A stretch of DNA of 46,699 nt from NCBI GenBank assembly GCA_016793095.1, contig JAEUJQ010000074.1:1-46699 (forward strand), given 5' to 3'. This document shows positions 34,381 through 42,289 of the stretch, piece after piece. This stretch comes from Myxococcaceae bacterium. GTDB taxonomy: Bacteria > Myxococcota > Myxococcia > Myxococcales > Myxococcaceae. The notes below the pieces were generated by a model. It saw only the letters and a program-made list of their open reading frames with translations. It was not told the origin of the DNA and made no database searches. Numbering within the stretch: position 1 is the stretch's first letter; each line of letters opens with the position of its first letter. A program made the position numbers and the translations under genes.

Positions 34381-34661
34381 CCCGCCCGCCTGCCACGGCG
34401 GCGAGGCCTACGCGCGCGCGTTCAGGGCGCGATCGGGCGGACGCTCACCCACACACCACCACGCCAAGAGCAAGAACGAGTCGCATTGGAACCCAAGGTG
34501 CCCGCCGAGGGTGGCTGCATTCAAGTAGGGACGGCAGGCGCCGGCAAGCGCCAGGTTCTTCGCAGCGTCGACGTCAGGGCGTGACCGGCTCAGCGGCCGT
34601 CTTCTTCGAGCGACGCGCCCGCAGAACCTGTCAACGTGAATGAGACACCGGTGTGCTGCAT

Positions 34662-34850
34662 TTAGGCGTGGGCGATCACGCTCCCGTTCTTCGACTTGGG
34701 CTTGTTGATCCACGCCGCCGTCGGCAAGGCTGGCGGGGTTGGGGTCCCGAGCACGAAGCGCTCGGGATGAGCTACGTGCGCGGCCTCGCCGGCCACGACG
34801 GCAGAAGGCAGAGGAGAGAGACCCGAACGACTGCGCACCGACGACGGCAG
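34662..34850 (-). pseudogene. C-terminal fragment of an IS3-like transposase (OrfB)
   Basis: The frame reads HPERFVLGTPTPPALPTAAW then INKPKSKNGSVIAHA and stops at 34662. The HPERFVxGxPxPP and AAWINxP pattern is that of the C-terminal tail of IS3-family integrase proteins. No catalytic DDE region precedes it. It is a decayed remnant. Confidence 0.5.
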
Positions 34851-34854
34851 CACC

Positions 34855-35240
34855 TCAGCCGCCCTCCAGAACCGTCAGCACACGCTGCAGCGTCGCCTCG
34901 TCGAAGCCGGTCGGCACCGCGACCTCCAGACTGAGTAGTGCCCGCCCTTCACCTTCACGAGCGCGCTCCTCGAGGCCTCGACGGACAGCACCTCGGCGGG
35001 CACGAAGCGCCACTTCGGCATCGGCACCATCACCGGCAGCTCGGCGGCGAAGAGCTCGACGACGCTGCGCCCATCGACGTCGCACTTCTGCGAGGCCTCG
35101 GTATCCAGCCGCGCCATCAGCGCCTCGCTGATGGCTTCCAGCGAGTCACCCACTGGAATCGGCACGAGGTGCGCCCACCTCCCGCTGCGACTGCTGCTTC
35201 ACCAGCACCAGCCGCCGAATCGTCGTCACCTCATCCATTT
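34855..35240 (-). pseudogene. IS21-like (IstA) transposase remnants, frameshifted
   Basis: On the minus strand, near 35240, MDEVTTIRRLVLVKQQSQRE resembles the helix-turn-helix start of IstA. After a frameshift the region 35165-34930 reads ELFAAELPVMVPMPKWRFVP and ALVKVKGGHYSVW, like the late beta domain of IstA. From about 34930 to 34855 a third frame ends GFDEATLQRVLTVLEGG, resembling the end of an IS66-type TnpA. The block is therefore a mosaic of broken insertion sequences. Confidence 0.5.
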
Positions 35241-35299
35241 CCAGCATCCCGCTGGGAACGCAGACCGGCCTCTGCCCGGCAAGCGCCCCCTGTTGAGGG

Positions 35300-35345
35300 G
35301 TGGATCAGTTTCAGACTGGCGGGTGGCTCAGTTTCAGAGCGGCGG
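35300..35345 (+). repeat. Two 23-base tandem direct repeats
   Basis: Positions 35300-35322 and 35323-35345 are copies of one 23-base unit with 20 of 23 bases identical (core TCAGTTTCAGA). Repeats of this kind occur in the termini of IS21-family elements, and the IS21-like remnant ends just to the left. They are probably the left-over transposase-binding end of that element. Confidence 0.6.
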
Positions 35346-35395
35346 CATCAGCAGGACTGAAGTTGAGTCCCCCTCGCTGCGAGAGAAGGACCCGA

Positions 35396-35880
35396 CATGC
35401 CGACGACGAGACCGCCGTACGACCGCGAGTTCTTCTTGAAATGGTCGAGAAGGAAGGGCCCGAGCCCGCGGACCTCGCGCGCGAGTTCAGGGTGACCGCA
35501 TCCACCATCTGGAAGTCCGACAAGGCCGAGTTGGACACAGGGAAGCGCACAGACCGCATGAAGACGGACGAGAGGGAAGAGCTCGCCCGCCTGCGCCGGG
35601 AGAATACGCGGCTCAAGGAGGAGCGAGAAATCCTAATATGAAACATGCTGCGGCCTGGTTCGCACAGGAGGCCGCGTCTGATGCCGCCGCTCTGAAGCAG
35701 CGTCGGGGCCCAAGAAGCGTTCCGATTCGTAAAGGCGAACCGGCGAACCAGGCGAGTCACAGCATCGCGATGATGTGACGAGTCCTCGGCGTGACCGAGA
35801 GCGCGTGGCGGGTGCGCCCGCGAGAGCACCCCGAAACAGCGTCGAGCGCCGTCCACACTTTTCCTGCACTCGCTCATGCA
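35396..35880 (+). pseudogene. Degenerate IS3-family OrfA/OrfB transposase
   Basis: MPTTRPPYDREF at 35396 starts an IS3-type OrfA. The frame then shifts to PADLAREFRVTASTIW, followed by DTGKRTDRMKTDEREELARL and RRENTRLKEEREIL, the usual helix-turn-helix and leucine-zipper of OrfA. A further shift is needed to continue as KHAAAWFAQEA, and OrfB-like SHSIAMM and RVLGVTESAWRV fragments follow before the sequence is lost near 35880. At least three frameshifts or stops show that it is dead. Confidence 0.6.
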
Positions 35881-35898
35881 GAGCCGGGTAAGCCCGCC

Positions 35899-36867
35899 AT
35901 GCCCCCTCCATCTCATTTGACGAACACCTACTCACGACGCTCCAAATTCACCGGGCTGGTCGTCCTCGGCCTCATGAGGTCGTTCGTCGTGTTCGGCCAA
36001 GGACTCACTGACGAGCCCGGATACGGACGGGCGCTTGAGCAGGTGAGCGCAGCGGCTGACCTGTTCGACGACTCGTCCAAGAAGCCTGCAGTGGTTCCCA
36101 TGGGCGAAGAGCTGAGGTTCGCCCGCCTCCGTGCGTACAAGGAGGTCGGGGCCTTGCTCGAGGCGACGAAGGAAGTTTGGTCTCCGCAATTGGCGAAGCA
36201 CAAGGCCGCAACCTTCACCGAGGCCGAACTGGCCAACGCTCTTGTGCGCCTAGAAAATGTCTTGTACCGATACAGGCAGGGGTCTGGTTGGCAACTTGAG
36301 CACCCCAGTGAGGTATTCTCATCGGCGATCAAGGGCGTCGACGAGAAGATCAACGCGAAGAAGCCGTTCCTTGAGGACATCGAGCGGAAAGTCGACGACG
36401 TTCGCTTCGGTCTCGCGCTTCTTGAGTACTCCGGCGTCACCGGCGAACGGCTCGAGGCAGCCCGGAAGCTCTTCGAGGCCACGAAGAGCAAAGCCGAGAA
36501 GGCGATGGCCGAACTCGCCGAAAAGGCCTCAGCCCCTAAGAACACGTACGGCGGGGCGGACCGCCAGAAGTTGTTCGAGTTCATCAGGAGCGAGTGGCGC
36601 CGCCGGTATCCCGACGAGCAACTTCTTCAGGTCTGGCTCGCTGGATCATGGGAGCGGGCAACGGGAGCGCGGCGAGTGTCGGACGAGCAGGTGGTGAAGT
36701 TCGACGCCTCGGTGCTTCGGGTTTCAGTCGCCACCGCACGTGACGGGAAGATCGCGGATGTCTGGCGTGCCTTTCTCGAGAAGGACCACCTCCAGCGGGA
36801 TCAGATCAAGTTCCTTCGAGATCCCTTCGGTAAGACTTTCGTTGCCGTCAAGAACTTGAAGAAGTGA
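35899..36867 (+). CDS. Unknown helical protein, island cargo
   Basis: 322 residues from ATG 35899; an internal ATG at 35974 is an alternative. No recognised family. The N-terminus has a hydrophobic stretch (FTGLVVLGLMRSFVVFG) that could be a signal or membrane anchor if the first ATG is used. The rest is charged and mostly helical, with coiled-coil-like Glu/Lys/Ala segments (ARKLFEATKSKAEKAMAELA) and a C-terminal part with RQKLFEFIRSEWRRRYPDEQ, then RVSVATARDGKIADVWRAFL, ending VAVKNLKK. G+C is clearly lower than in flanking core genes. It follows directly after the IS3 remnant. Confidence 0.65.
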   Translation: MPPPSHLTNTYSRRSKFTGLVVLGLMRSFVVFGQGLTDEPGYGRALEQVSAAADLFDDSSKKPAVVPMGEELRFARLRAYKEVGALLEATKEVWSPQLAKHKAATFTEAELANALVRLENVLYRYRQGSGWQLEHPSEVFSSAIKGVDEKINAKKPFLEDIERKVDDVRFGLALLEYSGVTGERLEAARKLFEATKSKAEKAMAELAEKASAPKNTYGGADRQKLFEFIRSEWRRRYPDEQLLQVWLAGSWERATGARRVSDEQVVKFDASVLRVSVATARDGKIADVWRAFLEKDHLQRDQIKFLRDPFGKTFVAVKNLKK

Positions 36868-37036
36868 AGAGGCATGAGGCTACAGATTTCGACAGTCAAT
36901 CGCTTGCGAAGAACGGGAGCGCACATGCCTCGATGGTCAGCCGTCGTCCTGAATACCGGGTGCACGGCGCACCGGTACCTCAGCTTGCCTCGCGAGAGGA
37001 CCTCCTGCTTGACTCGCTGGATGGCGTGAGTTCGCG

Positions 37037-37447
37037 GTGAATCCACTTGTCCTCGTCGTCGACAGTGACCCGAGCATCGCTCGATTGACCGGCGCTCAAG
37101 TCGGCCTCTGGAACCCGGCAGCCACGATTGTGACGATGGCAGACTCCATCGCGGCGGTTGAGGTTATTGAACTCAAAGCGCCAGACCTCTTGATCGCTGA
37201 GGTGAATATGCTCGGCATCACAGGGCCGGAACTTGCCCTGCTGTACAGAAAATGTCATGAGAACGGTCCGGTGGTTTTGGTCTCGGCGCAAGAAGCGCTT
37301 CGCGACCAGTGCTTGGACTTCGGAAGTTCGCGGACGAGGTACCTTTCGCGGCCCTGGAGCGTCGCCGAGTTCTTGACGCAACTCAACGAACTCTTGGCCG
37401 ACGACCCGCGCGCATCGATCCGTGCGGGGTCGAGTAGGCTTCTGTAG
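37037..37447 (+). CDS. Stand-alone degenerate response-regulator receiver domain
   Basis: 136 residues from a GTG start with no output domain. The CheY-like fold is clear: PLVLVVDSDPSIARL, LLIAEVNMLGITGPELALLY, VVLVSAQE and YLSRPWSVAEFLTQL. Three conserved positions are altered. The phospho-acceptor Asp is Glu55, one of the two acidic pocket residues is Ser10, and the invariant Lys before Pro is Arg105. Ser83 holds the Ser/Thr switch place. It therefore probably cannot be phosphorylated in the usual way, and Glu55 may mimic an active state. No histidine kinase is adjacent. Lower G+C suggests transfer with the island. Confidence 0.75.
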   Translation: MNPLVLVVDSDPSIARLTGAQVGLWNPAATIVTMADSIAAVEVIELKAPDLLIAEVNMLGITGPELALLYRKCHENGPVVLVSAQEALRDQCLDFGSSRTRYLSRPWSVAEFLTQLNELLADDPRASIRAGSSRLL

Positions 37448-37458
37448 AGACCATCCAA

Positions 37459-37680
37459 ATGCTCCAGCTCCAACCCGAATCTCGAACAATTGGCGTTGTC
37501 GTCGGAGGTACTCAAGTGGGGAGTGGGCTTGCTCCGATTTGGTGGACACCTTCCGCAGCGGCGACGCAGCTTCACGGAACGAGTTCAAGGCCGGCACAGC
37601 ACGCTGAAGGCAGACTCGGTGCACAGAATGCTCTTGCTGAGCGAGCCGACGCTCACGCCATCAAGAACCTGAAGAAGTGA
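37459..37680 (+). pseudogene. Possible decayed gene fragment ending in a KNLKK tail
   Basis: A 73-residue frame ends AERADAHAIKNLKK, closely matching the end of the unknown protein at 35899-36867 (VAVKNLKK). The last 21 bases of the two differ at only two positions. Neighbouring frames contain other protein-like stretches (VDTFRSGDAASRNEFKAGTA), which suggests a frameshifted relic of a related gene. It stops 20 bases before the next lipoprotein gene. Confidence 0.3.
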
Positions 37681-37700
37681 ACCCTCACCACGAGGCTTCG

Positions 37701-38198
37701 ATGCGTCCATGGAAAGCGTGCTCCTCCCTGCTTCTGGGCTTGCTCGGTGCGCTCGGGGGCTGCGCAACGATGTTCAATCGGCCCGTCCACAGGCCCGACG
37801 GCGCCGAATGCGTCCGATACGAATTTCTCTACCGAGCGCCTTGGCTTGGAAGTGATTGGGGAGACCGCGAGTTTGTGCGTGTCCTATGGACCGCCCCCCC
37901 GAGTCCGAACGAACAGGATCGACACCACGGCGAGTACGTGAGTTGCCCGCGAGAGTCGAAGCCCGAGCATAGCTTGGTTGCGCTTTGGCAGGCACATCGA
38001 CATCAGCTGAAGGGTGCTTGGAACTACCGGGAGAACGCTGCGAGCCCCATCGTCGCTCCGATCGCCATGTCCCGTGCTCGGCAGCCTACAACGAAATCGA
38101 TCGAGGGCACGCTCTACCGATACGAGCACTGGTCCGCGTACTTTCACGGGTGTGACTACTGGGCGCATGACGGTCGATTCACCTACGAATGCCGTTGA
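37701..38198 (+). CDS. Small lipoprotein of unknown function
   Basis: 165 residues. MRPWKACSSLLLGLLGALGG followed by Cys is a classic lipoprotein signal. The mature protein begins ATMFNRPVHRPDGAECVRYE, contains four more Cys residues and many aromatic residues (LYRYEHWSAYFHGCDYW), and ends FTYECR. No family recognised. The ATG at 37701 directly begins the signal peptide. G+C is lower than in the core genes. It may form a unit with the fragment upstream, 20 bases away. Confidence 0.65.
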   Translation: MRPWKACSSLLLGLLGALGGCATMFNRPVHRPDGAECVRYEFLYRAPWLGSDWGDREFVRVLWTAPPSPNEQDRHHGEYVSCPRESKPEHSLVALWQAHRHQLKGAWNYRENAASPIVAPIAMSRARQPTTKSIEGTLYRYEHWSAYFHGCDYWAHDGRFTYECR

Positions 38199-38357
38199 TC
38201 GCAAGCATCCCGCAGTCAGTGGTGCTGAGAGAGGCAACACCCTCCCTGAGCGAGGGCCGCGGGCGAGTTGTCCGCACTGACGCCGAAAACAACCTGGATG
38301 TCCGAGAATGAAACGGAGAATCTTGCGCACGGCGCTTTCGCTTGGGGTTTAACGCGC

Positions 38358-40724
38358 GTGCGCACCCTCGTCCTCCTCCTGCTCCCAGTCACCGCTTGCC
38401 AGTGCGGGCCCAAGGTACAGAGCGTCGTCGAGGAGCCTTGGCGGATCAGCCCTGAGGCCCTCGAATTCGGCCCAGTCTACCTGGGGTCGTCCGCAACTCT
38501 CGTGTTGACGATTGCCAACCCATCACGCAAGAACCGCGTCGTCGACCTCGGCGAGTTGTCACCGCCGTTCTCGGCGCCGCCCGGAGCGGTCGATGTTCCC
38601 GCCGGAGAGACGGTGGGGCTATCCGTGTCCTTCACGCCTCGCGCCGTGGGGGCCGCGACCGCCGGACTTAGGTTCGACGGAATCCACGTCTCCCTCCGGG
38701 GGGAAGGACTCGCCCCCCCGGTCTGCACTGCAGGGGTCTGCCGCGTTGCTCGTTTCGACCCCTTGCTCGGCACTTGCCTCGATGAGCCTGCGGAAGAAGG
38801 GACAGACTGCACCGCGACGGAGGCGTGCTTTGTCCGTGCTCAATGCCATCAGGGGACCTGTCGAGGTCAACTGGACAACTGTGATGACCGAGACGCGTGC
38901 ACGCTCGACGTGTGTGGCGTGACGGGCTGCGGTCACCTCGACGACCTGTTGAACTGCCCGTGGTCGGCCAACCCGTGCGAGGCGCCGTCGTGCTCTCCGA
39001 CGGCGGGATGCGGCACAACGATTCTGCCGGACGGAACCGCCTGCGGTGCACGAGATTGCCGCAGCGCGGAGGTCTGTATCGAGGGCCGGTGTGTCGTCAG
39101 GCCTGCGCCGCAAGTCACTGGATGTCTCGAGGTGGTCGCTGGGTTTCCTGGAGGGCCCGGATGGGCGGATGGGGTTGGTGAGACAGCGCGGTTTGGAAAC
39201 ACGTCTCTGATTCCGGAAGCGGGCGGGACTGTCTGGCTCGTGGATTCGACCTTCGGCCTGGTGAGAAGACTCACGCCAGGCGCGCGAGTCCTGACGATTG
39301 CAGGGCGCCATGGGCAGTTCGCACACGTCGACGGAATTGGGGCCGCGGCGCGTTTTGTCTTCCCGCACGACGGGGCACTTGATGACAAGGGAAACCTGCT
39401 CGTCGCGGACAAGCGCAGCATTCGCCGAGTCTCGCCGCGAGGTCTCGTGACGACTTTCGTCGGAGGCGCCACGGGCCCTGCGAGGGATGGCATTGGCAGC
39501 CAAGCCTCGTTCGAGAACATTGGGCCCATGACGATGGGACCCGATGCGCTCTGGCTGGCCGACCACCAGGACGCAGGCATCGCATTCCGTCGCGTGTCGA
39601 CACGTGGAGAGGTCACCACCGAACTTTGGTGGCCACAGTCCCGGCCTCCTCGGGGCGTCGTCGGTCTCGTCCCGACCCCTGATGGCTTTTTGGTAACTTC
39701 GGGGCCCGACGGGTTGCTCTCGATTGGTTGGGACGCGGGCGTGCGAGTGCTCAATTCAGAACTCAGAGATCGCCTGCGCATGGCCCGCGACGGTCGAGTG
39801 GTGACTCGGCGCTATTGGCCCCGCGAAGGAATCTACGAGATTCAAGCCGATGGCGGCACGACTCGGTTGGTGGAGTTGTCGTCGGCCGACCCAATTTTCG
39901 ACTTCGCGGTGGCAACCCCGGGAGCGTGGTGGGTTGGGCAATATGGGTCGAATTCGGTTTCGCTCTTGACGGAGGACGGTGGCGCTGAGCGTATCGCTGG
40001 TCCGCCACTGGCGAGAAAGCCGTCCGATGGACCCATCTCTGACGCTGGGCTGGGCTATGTCAAGGCGATGCTCGAACTTGGCGACGGGACCATCCTCACG
40101 GCGGGTGAAAGCGTGAGGGCAGTCCGGGGTGGAGCAATCACCACGCTTGCCCAATGGGGCGGTGGAGAGCCGTGGGTGAGCCTCGCCTTGTTGCCCTCCG
40201 GGGTCGTCGCGGTGGGCGGGGTCTATAGGCCAGTCCCGCAGGACGCTGGAATTCCATTTGTGCGCTTCCCCGCCGCAGTCTCCCTCGATGTTCTGGGAGA
40301 TGAACTCGCGTGGCTCGACCGTTCGGGGGCGCTTTGGGTTTCGACCGATGATGGTTTGGATGGAGGTGTGCTGCGTTGCGCCGGCGGTCCTTCGTGGCCG
40401 TGGCAATGGAGCGAAGTCGTGCATGATAGTCGAGGAGGGTTTTGGGTTATTGAACCCAGCCCGAACGGCCCGTCCATCATCCATCTCGACGCCACGTGCG
40501 GTTCCGTTCCCGTCGTCACTGGCGCGAATCCGGTGGCGCTCGCAAGAAACGCCTCAGGAGAGCTGTTGTACGCCGATGCCGACGAGTATGAGGTGCGCCG
40601 TGTCATCGGTAGCGGTCAAGGCACCGTTGTTGCGCAGCTTGCCGACTTTCCGACCGGGCTCTTGGTTGAAGATGGAGGCACAATTCTGGTTTCGGTGACC
40701 GAGGCCATCCTTCGAATTCGTTGA
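38358..40724 (+). CDS. Large beta-propeller (NHL-like) lipoprotein with ASH-like and cysteine-rich regions
   Basis: 788 residues from GTG 38358, where VRTLVLLLLPVTAC forms a lipoprotein signal; an in-frame ATG at 38298 would add 20 residues. Residues ~25-115 resemble an ASH/choice-of-anchor D domain (LEFGPVYLGSSATLVLTIAN, VSFTPRAVGAATAGLRF). Residues ~118-260 are Cys-rich in the style of myxobacterial surface proteins (DACTLDVCGVTGC). From ~265 to the end, repeated blocks such as GGTVWLVDSTFGLVRRLTPG and DDKGNLLVADKRSIRRVSPR form an NHL-type propeller of probably ten or more blades. It is likely surface-exposed and involved in binding. It is the last intact cargo gene before insertion-sequence remnants. 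Confidence 0.75.
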   Translation: MRTLVLLLLPVTACQCGPKVQSVVEEPWRISPEALEFGPVYLGSSATLVLTIANPSRKNRVVDLGELSPPFSAPPGAVDVPAGETVGLSVSFTPRAVGAATAGLRFDGIHVSLRGEGLAPPVCTAGVCRVARFDPLLGTCLDEPAEEGTDCTATEACFVRAQCHQGTCRGQLDNCDDRDACTLDVCGVTGCGHLDDLLNCPWSANPCEAPSCSPTAGCGTTILPDGTACGARDCRSAEVCIEGRCVVRPAPQVTGCLEVVAGFPGGPGWADGVGETARFGNTSLIPEAGGTVWLVDSTFGLVRRLTPGARVLTIAGRHGQFAHVDGIGAAARFVFPHDGALDDKGNLLVADKRSIRRVSPRGLVTTFVGGATGPARDGIGSQASFENIGPMTMGPDALWLADHQDAGIAFRRVSTRGEVTTELWWPQSRPPRGVVGLVPTPDGFLVTSGPDGLLSIGWDAGVRVLNSELRDRLRMARDGRVVTRRYWPREGIYEIQADGGTTRLVELSSADPIFDFAVATPGAWWVGQYGSNSVSLLTEDGGAERIAGPPLARKPSDGPISDAGLGYVKAMLELGDGTILTAGESVRAVRGGAITTLAQWGGGEPWVSLALLPSGVVAVGGVYRPVPQDAGIPFVRFPAAVSLDVLGDELAWLDRSGALWVSTDDGLDGGVLRCAGGPSWPWQWSEVVHDSRGGFWVIEPSPNGPSIIHLDATCGSVPVVTGANPVALARNASGELLYADADEYEVRRVIGSGQGTVVAQLADFPTGLLVEDGGTILVSVTEAILRIR

Positions 40725-40734
40725 AAGAAGGGCG

Positions 40735-41041
40735 GTCGCGATGAAACGTCGCCGCCGCACTTCGCGCAGTGACTGACGTCGATGCCAGTGAGCACCCGCA
40801 AGAGCTCGACCCAGGTGAGCGGCACGACGGCGGTGGCGTTTGCGGGCGCGGGTTCCGCCGCCATCGACGGCACGGCCTCGAGCACCTTGCGCGCGGCGAC
40901 GAGCTTCGAGTTGACGTTGCCCGGGGCGAGCAGCCCGTAGTGGCGCAGCTTCACGAAGCCGCCTGGCAGGACGTGCTGCACGAAGCGGCGCAGAAACTCG
41001 ACGGGGTGTCCCCCGCGTGACGGTTTGTTGAGACACCTCAC
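40735..41041 (-). pseudogene. IS91-like transposase C-terminal fragment
   Basis: The frame reads GGHPVEFLRRFVQHVLPGGF then VKLRHYGLLAPGNVNSKLVA and LTWVELLRVLTGIDVSHCAK before CGGDV. The EFLRRFxxHVLPxGFVxxRHYGLL pattern is typical of the second half of IS91-type (Y2) transposases, and CAKCGG is the start of their zinc motif. The catalytic tyrosine region is absent and the 3' end is cut by the propeller gene's end. Confidence 0.65.
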
Positions 41042-41070
41042 TGGGGCGAAGCTCGCCTCTGGAGGTGGTG

Positions 41071-41212
41071 ATGGCGAAGCAGAAGGAAGACCGAGGGCGG
41101 TTCTCTTCGAAGCGAAAGATGGAGTCGGTGCTGAGGCTCTTGAAGGGCGAGACGCTCGACGCGGTGTCGAGAGACCTTGGCGTCACGGCGGCGAAGCTGT
41201 CGGTGGCGGTAA
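41071..41212 (+). pseudogene. Transposase N-terminal helix-turn-helix fragment
   Basis: MAKQKEDRGRFSSKRKMESV continues LRLLKGETLDAVSRDLGVTA and AKLS, the helix-turn-helix beginning of an IS3/IS911-like OrfA. After about 45 residues it runs into a sequence starting GTAACCGATGCACGG at 41208, which may be the end of the following IS66 remnant. Confidence 0.5.
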
Positions 41213-41267
41213 CCGATGCACGGACCGGTGCTTGAGGTCGACGCGATCGCCTGCATGAGGTCGCCGG

Positions 41268-41471
41268 ATGGCGACAGCGACGAGGCAGCAAGCAGGACGG
41301 TCAGCAGGGAAAGTGCGGTGGGCGCGAGTGGAGGTGGTGAGGGACGAGCCCGCGGTGCGAGAGACCCCGGTGGTGGTGCGCGTGGGCGAGTTCCGGGTGG
41401 AGGTGTCGGGCGACTTCTCGACCGAGACGTTGGCGGCAGTGCTGGACGTGCTCGAGGGCCTGAAGCGGTGA
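41268..41471 (+). CDS. tnpA: IS66-type TnpA, short form
   Basis: 67 residues. It ends with VVVRVGEFRVEVSGDFSTET then LAAVLDVLEGLKR, the C-terminal half of IS66 TnpA; the helix-turn-helix half is missing. Its TGA overlaps the tnpB start (GTGA at 41468-41471). This second IS66-type element has the opposite orientation to the one at 32-34 kb and differs from it in sequence. Confidence 0.6.
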   Translation: MATATRQQAGRSAGKVRWARVEVVRDEPAVRETPVVVRVGEFRVEVSGDFSTETLAAVLDVLEGLKR

Positions 41472-41908
41472 TTCCGCGCGGCGTGGAGGTCTTCGTGGGC
41501 CTGGAGCCCATCGACTTGAGGTGGAGCTTCGACCGCCTGGCGGGCCTCGTCGTCGAGCGGCTCGGGCGCGAGCCGCGCAGTCGGGCGCTCTTCGTCTTCT
41601 TCGGCAAGCGGCACGCGGCGGTGAAGGTGCTCTTCTTCGATGGGACGGGGCTGTGCCTTTTCTACAAGAGGCTCGACCGGGGGACGTTCCGCGTGCCCGA
41701 GCCGCGAGGAGACGCGACGACGGTGCAGCTGAGCGAGAGCGAGTTCGACGAGCTTGTCTCGGGCCTCGACGCACTGGTGACGACGAGAAAAGTGAAGGCG
41801 CGCGTAAGGATAAGAGGAACAAAGCGGGAAACGGGGAGGAGGGTCAAGCGGCGGGGGGAAGGTTTCGGTGGTCGAAGAGGTCGACTGGGTACGTCCATGA
41901 GGTGCTGA
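41468..41908 (+). CDS. tnpB: IS66-type TnpB, C-terminally abnormal
   Basis: 146 residues from GTG 41468. VFVGLEPIDLRWSFDRLAGL, ALFVFFGKRHAAVKVLFFDG and LCLFYKRLDRGTFRVPEP match IS66 TnpB. Family proteins end after ~115 residues. Here the last ~35 residues (KARVRIRGTKRETGRRVKRR and on) are an arginine-rich run-on, consistent with truncation of the element. No tnpC follows, so the element is incomplete. Confidence 0.7.
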   Translation: MIPRGVEVFVGLEPIDLRWSFDRLAGLVVERLGREPRSRALFVFFGKRHAAVKVLFFDGTGLCLFYKRLDRGTFRVPEPRGDATTVQLSESEFDELVSGLDALVTTRKVKARVRIRGTKRETGRRVKRRGEGFGGRRGRLGTSMRC

Positions 41909-41979
41909 GCGAGGACAAAGGCGCGCGGGAGACGGAGGAGTGCCAGGGCGCGGCGGCGCGGGCGAGGCGGACGTTGTCG

Positions 41980-42264
41980 TCAACCGGCCAGAGGAAGGGA
42001 GGGCTGGGCGGTGGCTGGAGGGAGGATGTGACGGGGTGCGAAGCGGTGGCCGAGCTGGAGGAGGCGCTCCTCGGCGGTCTGCCTGGTGGAGTGGATGGCG
42101 TGAAGGCGACGCCGTCCGCCGCAGGGGCAGCGCCAGACGTCGATTCCGAAGGTGTGCTGGTGCAAGGCGGCCCAGTCGAGGCGTCGGGTGCGCCGCTTCT
42201 TCGTCTTCTTCCTCGGTGACGGCCCAGGCGCTGCCGGTGGAGCCGCCGTCACCGTCGGGCGCAA
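41980..42264 (-). pseudogene. Transposase C-terminal remnant (IS91-like zinc end)
   Basis: The minus-strand frame reads KKTKKRRTRRLDWAALHQHT followed by FGIDVWRCPCGGRRRLHAIH and ends SLPLAG. The RxxWAxLxxxxFGIDVxxCPxCGG pattern is the common C-terminal zinc end of IS91-type transposases. The body of the protein is missing. It closes the island just before the cysteine-synthase-like gene. Confidence 0.5.
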
Positions 42265-42289
42265 GGCCGCGTGGGCTGTAGAGGTGATC

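Noticed and set aside
34530-34625. Minus-strand stretch with DVDAAKNLA, resembling the C-terminal Asp motif of IS200/IS605 TnpB
   Set aside because: Too short, with the zinc-finger cysteines not in the expected pattern; it could be chance in a mosaic region.
36874-37029. A 51-codon plus-strand frame (MRLQISTVNRLRRTG) between the unknown gene and the receiver gene
   Set aside because: No Shine-Dalgarno sequence, no recognisable motif and atypical composition; probably chance.
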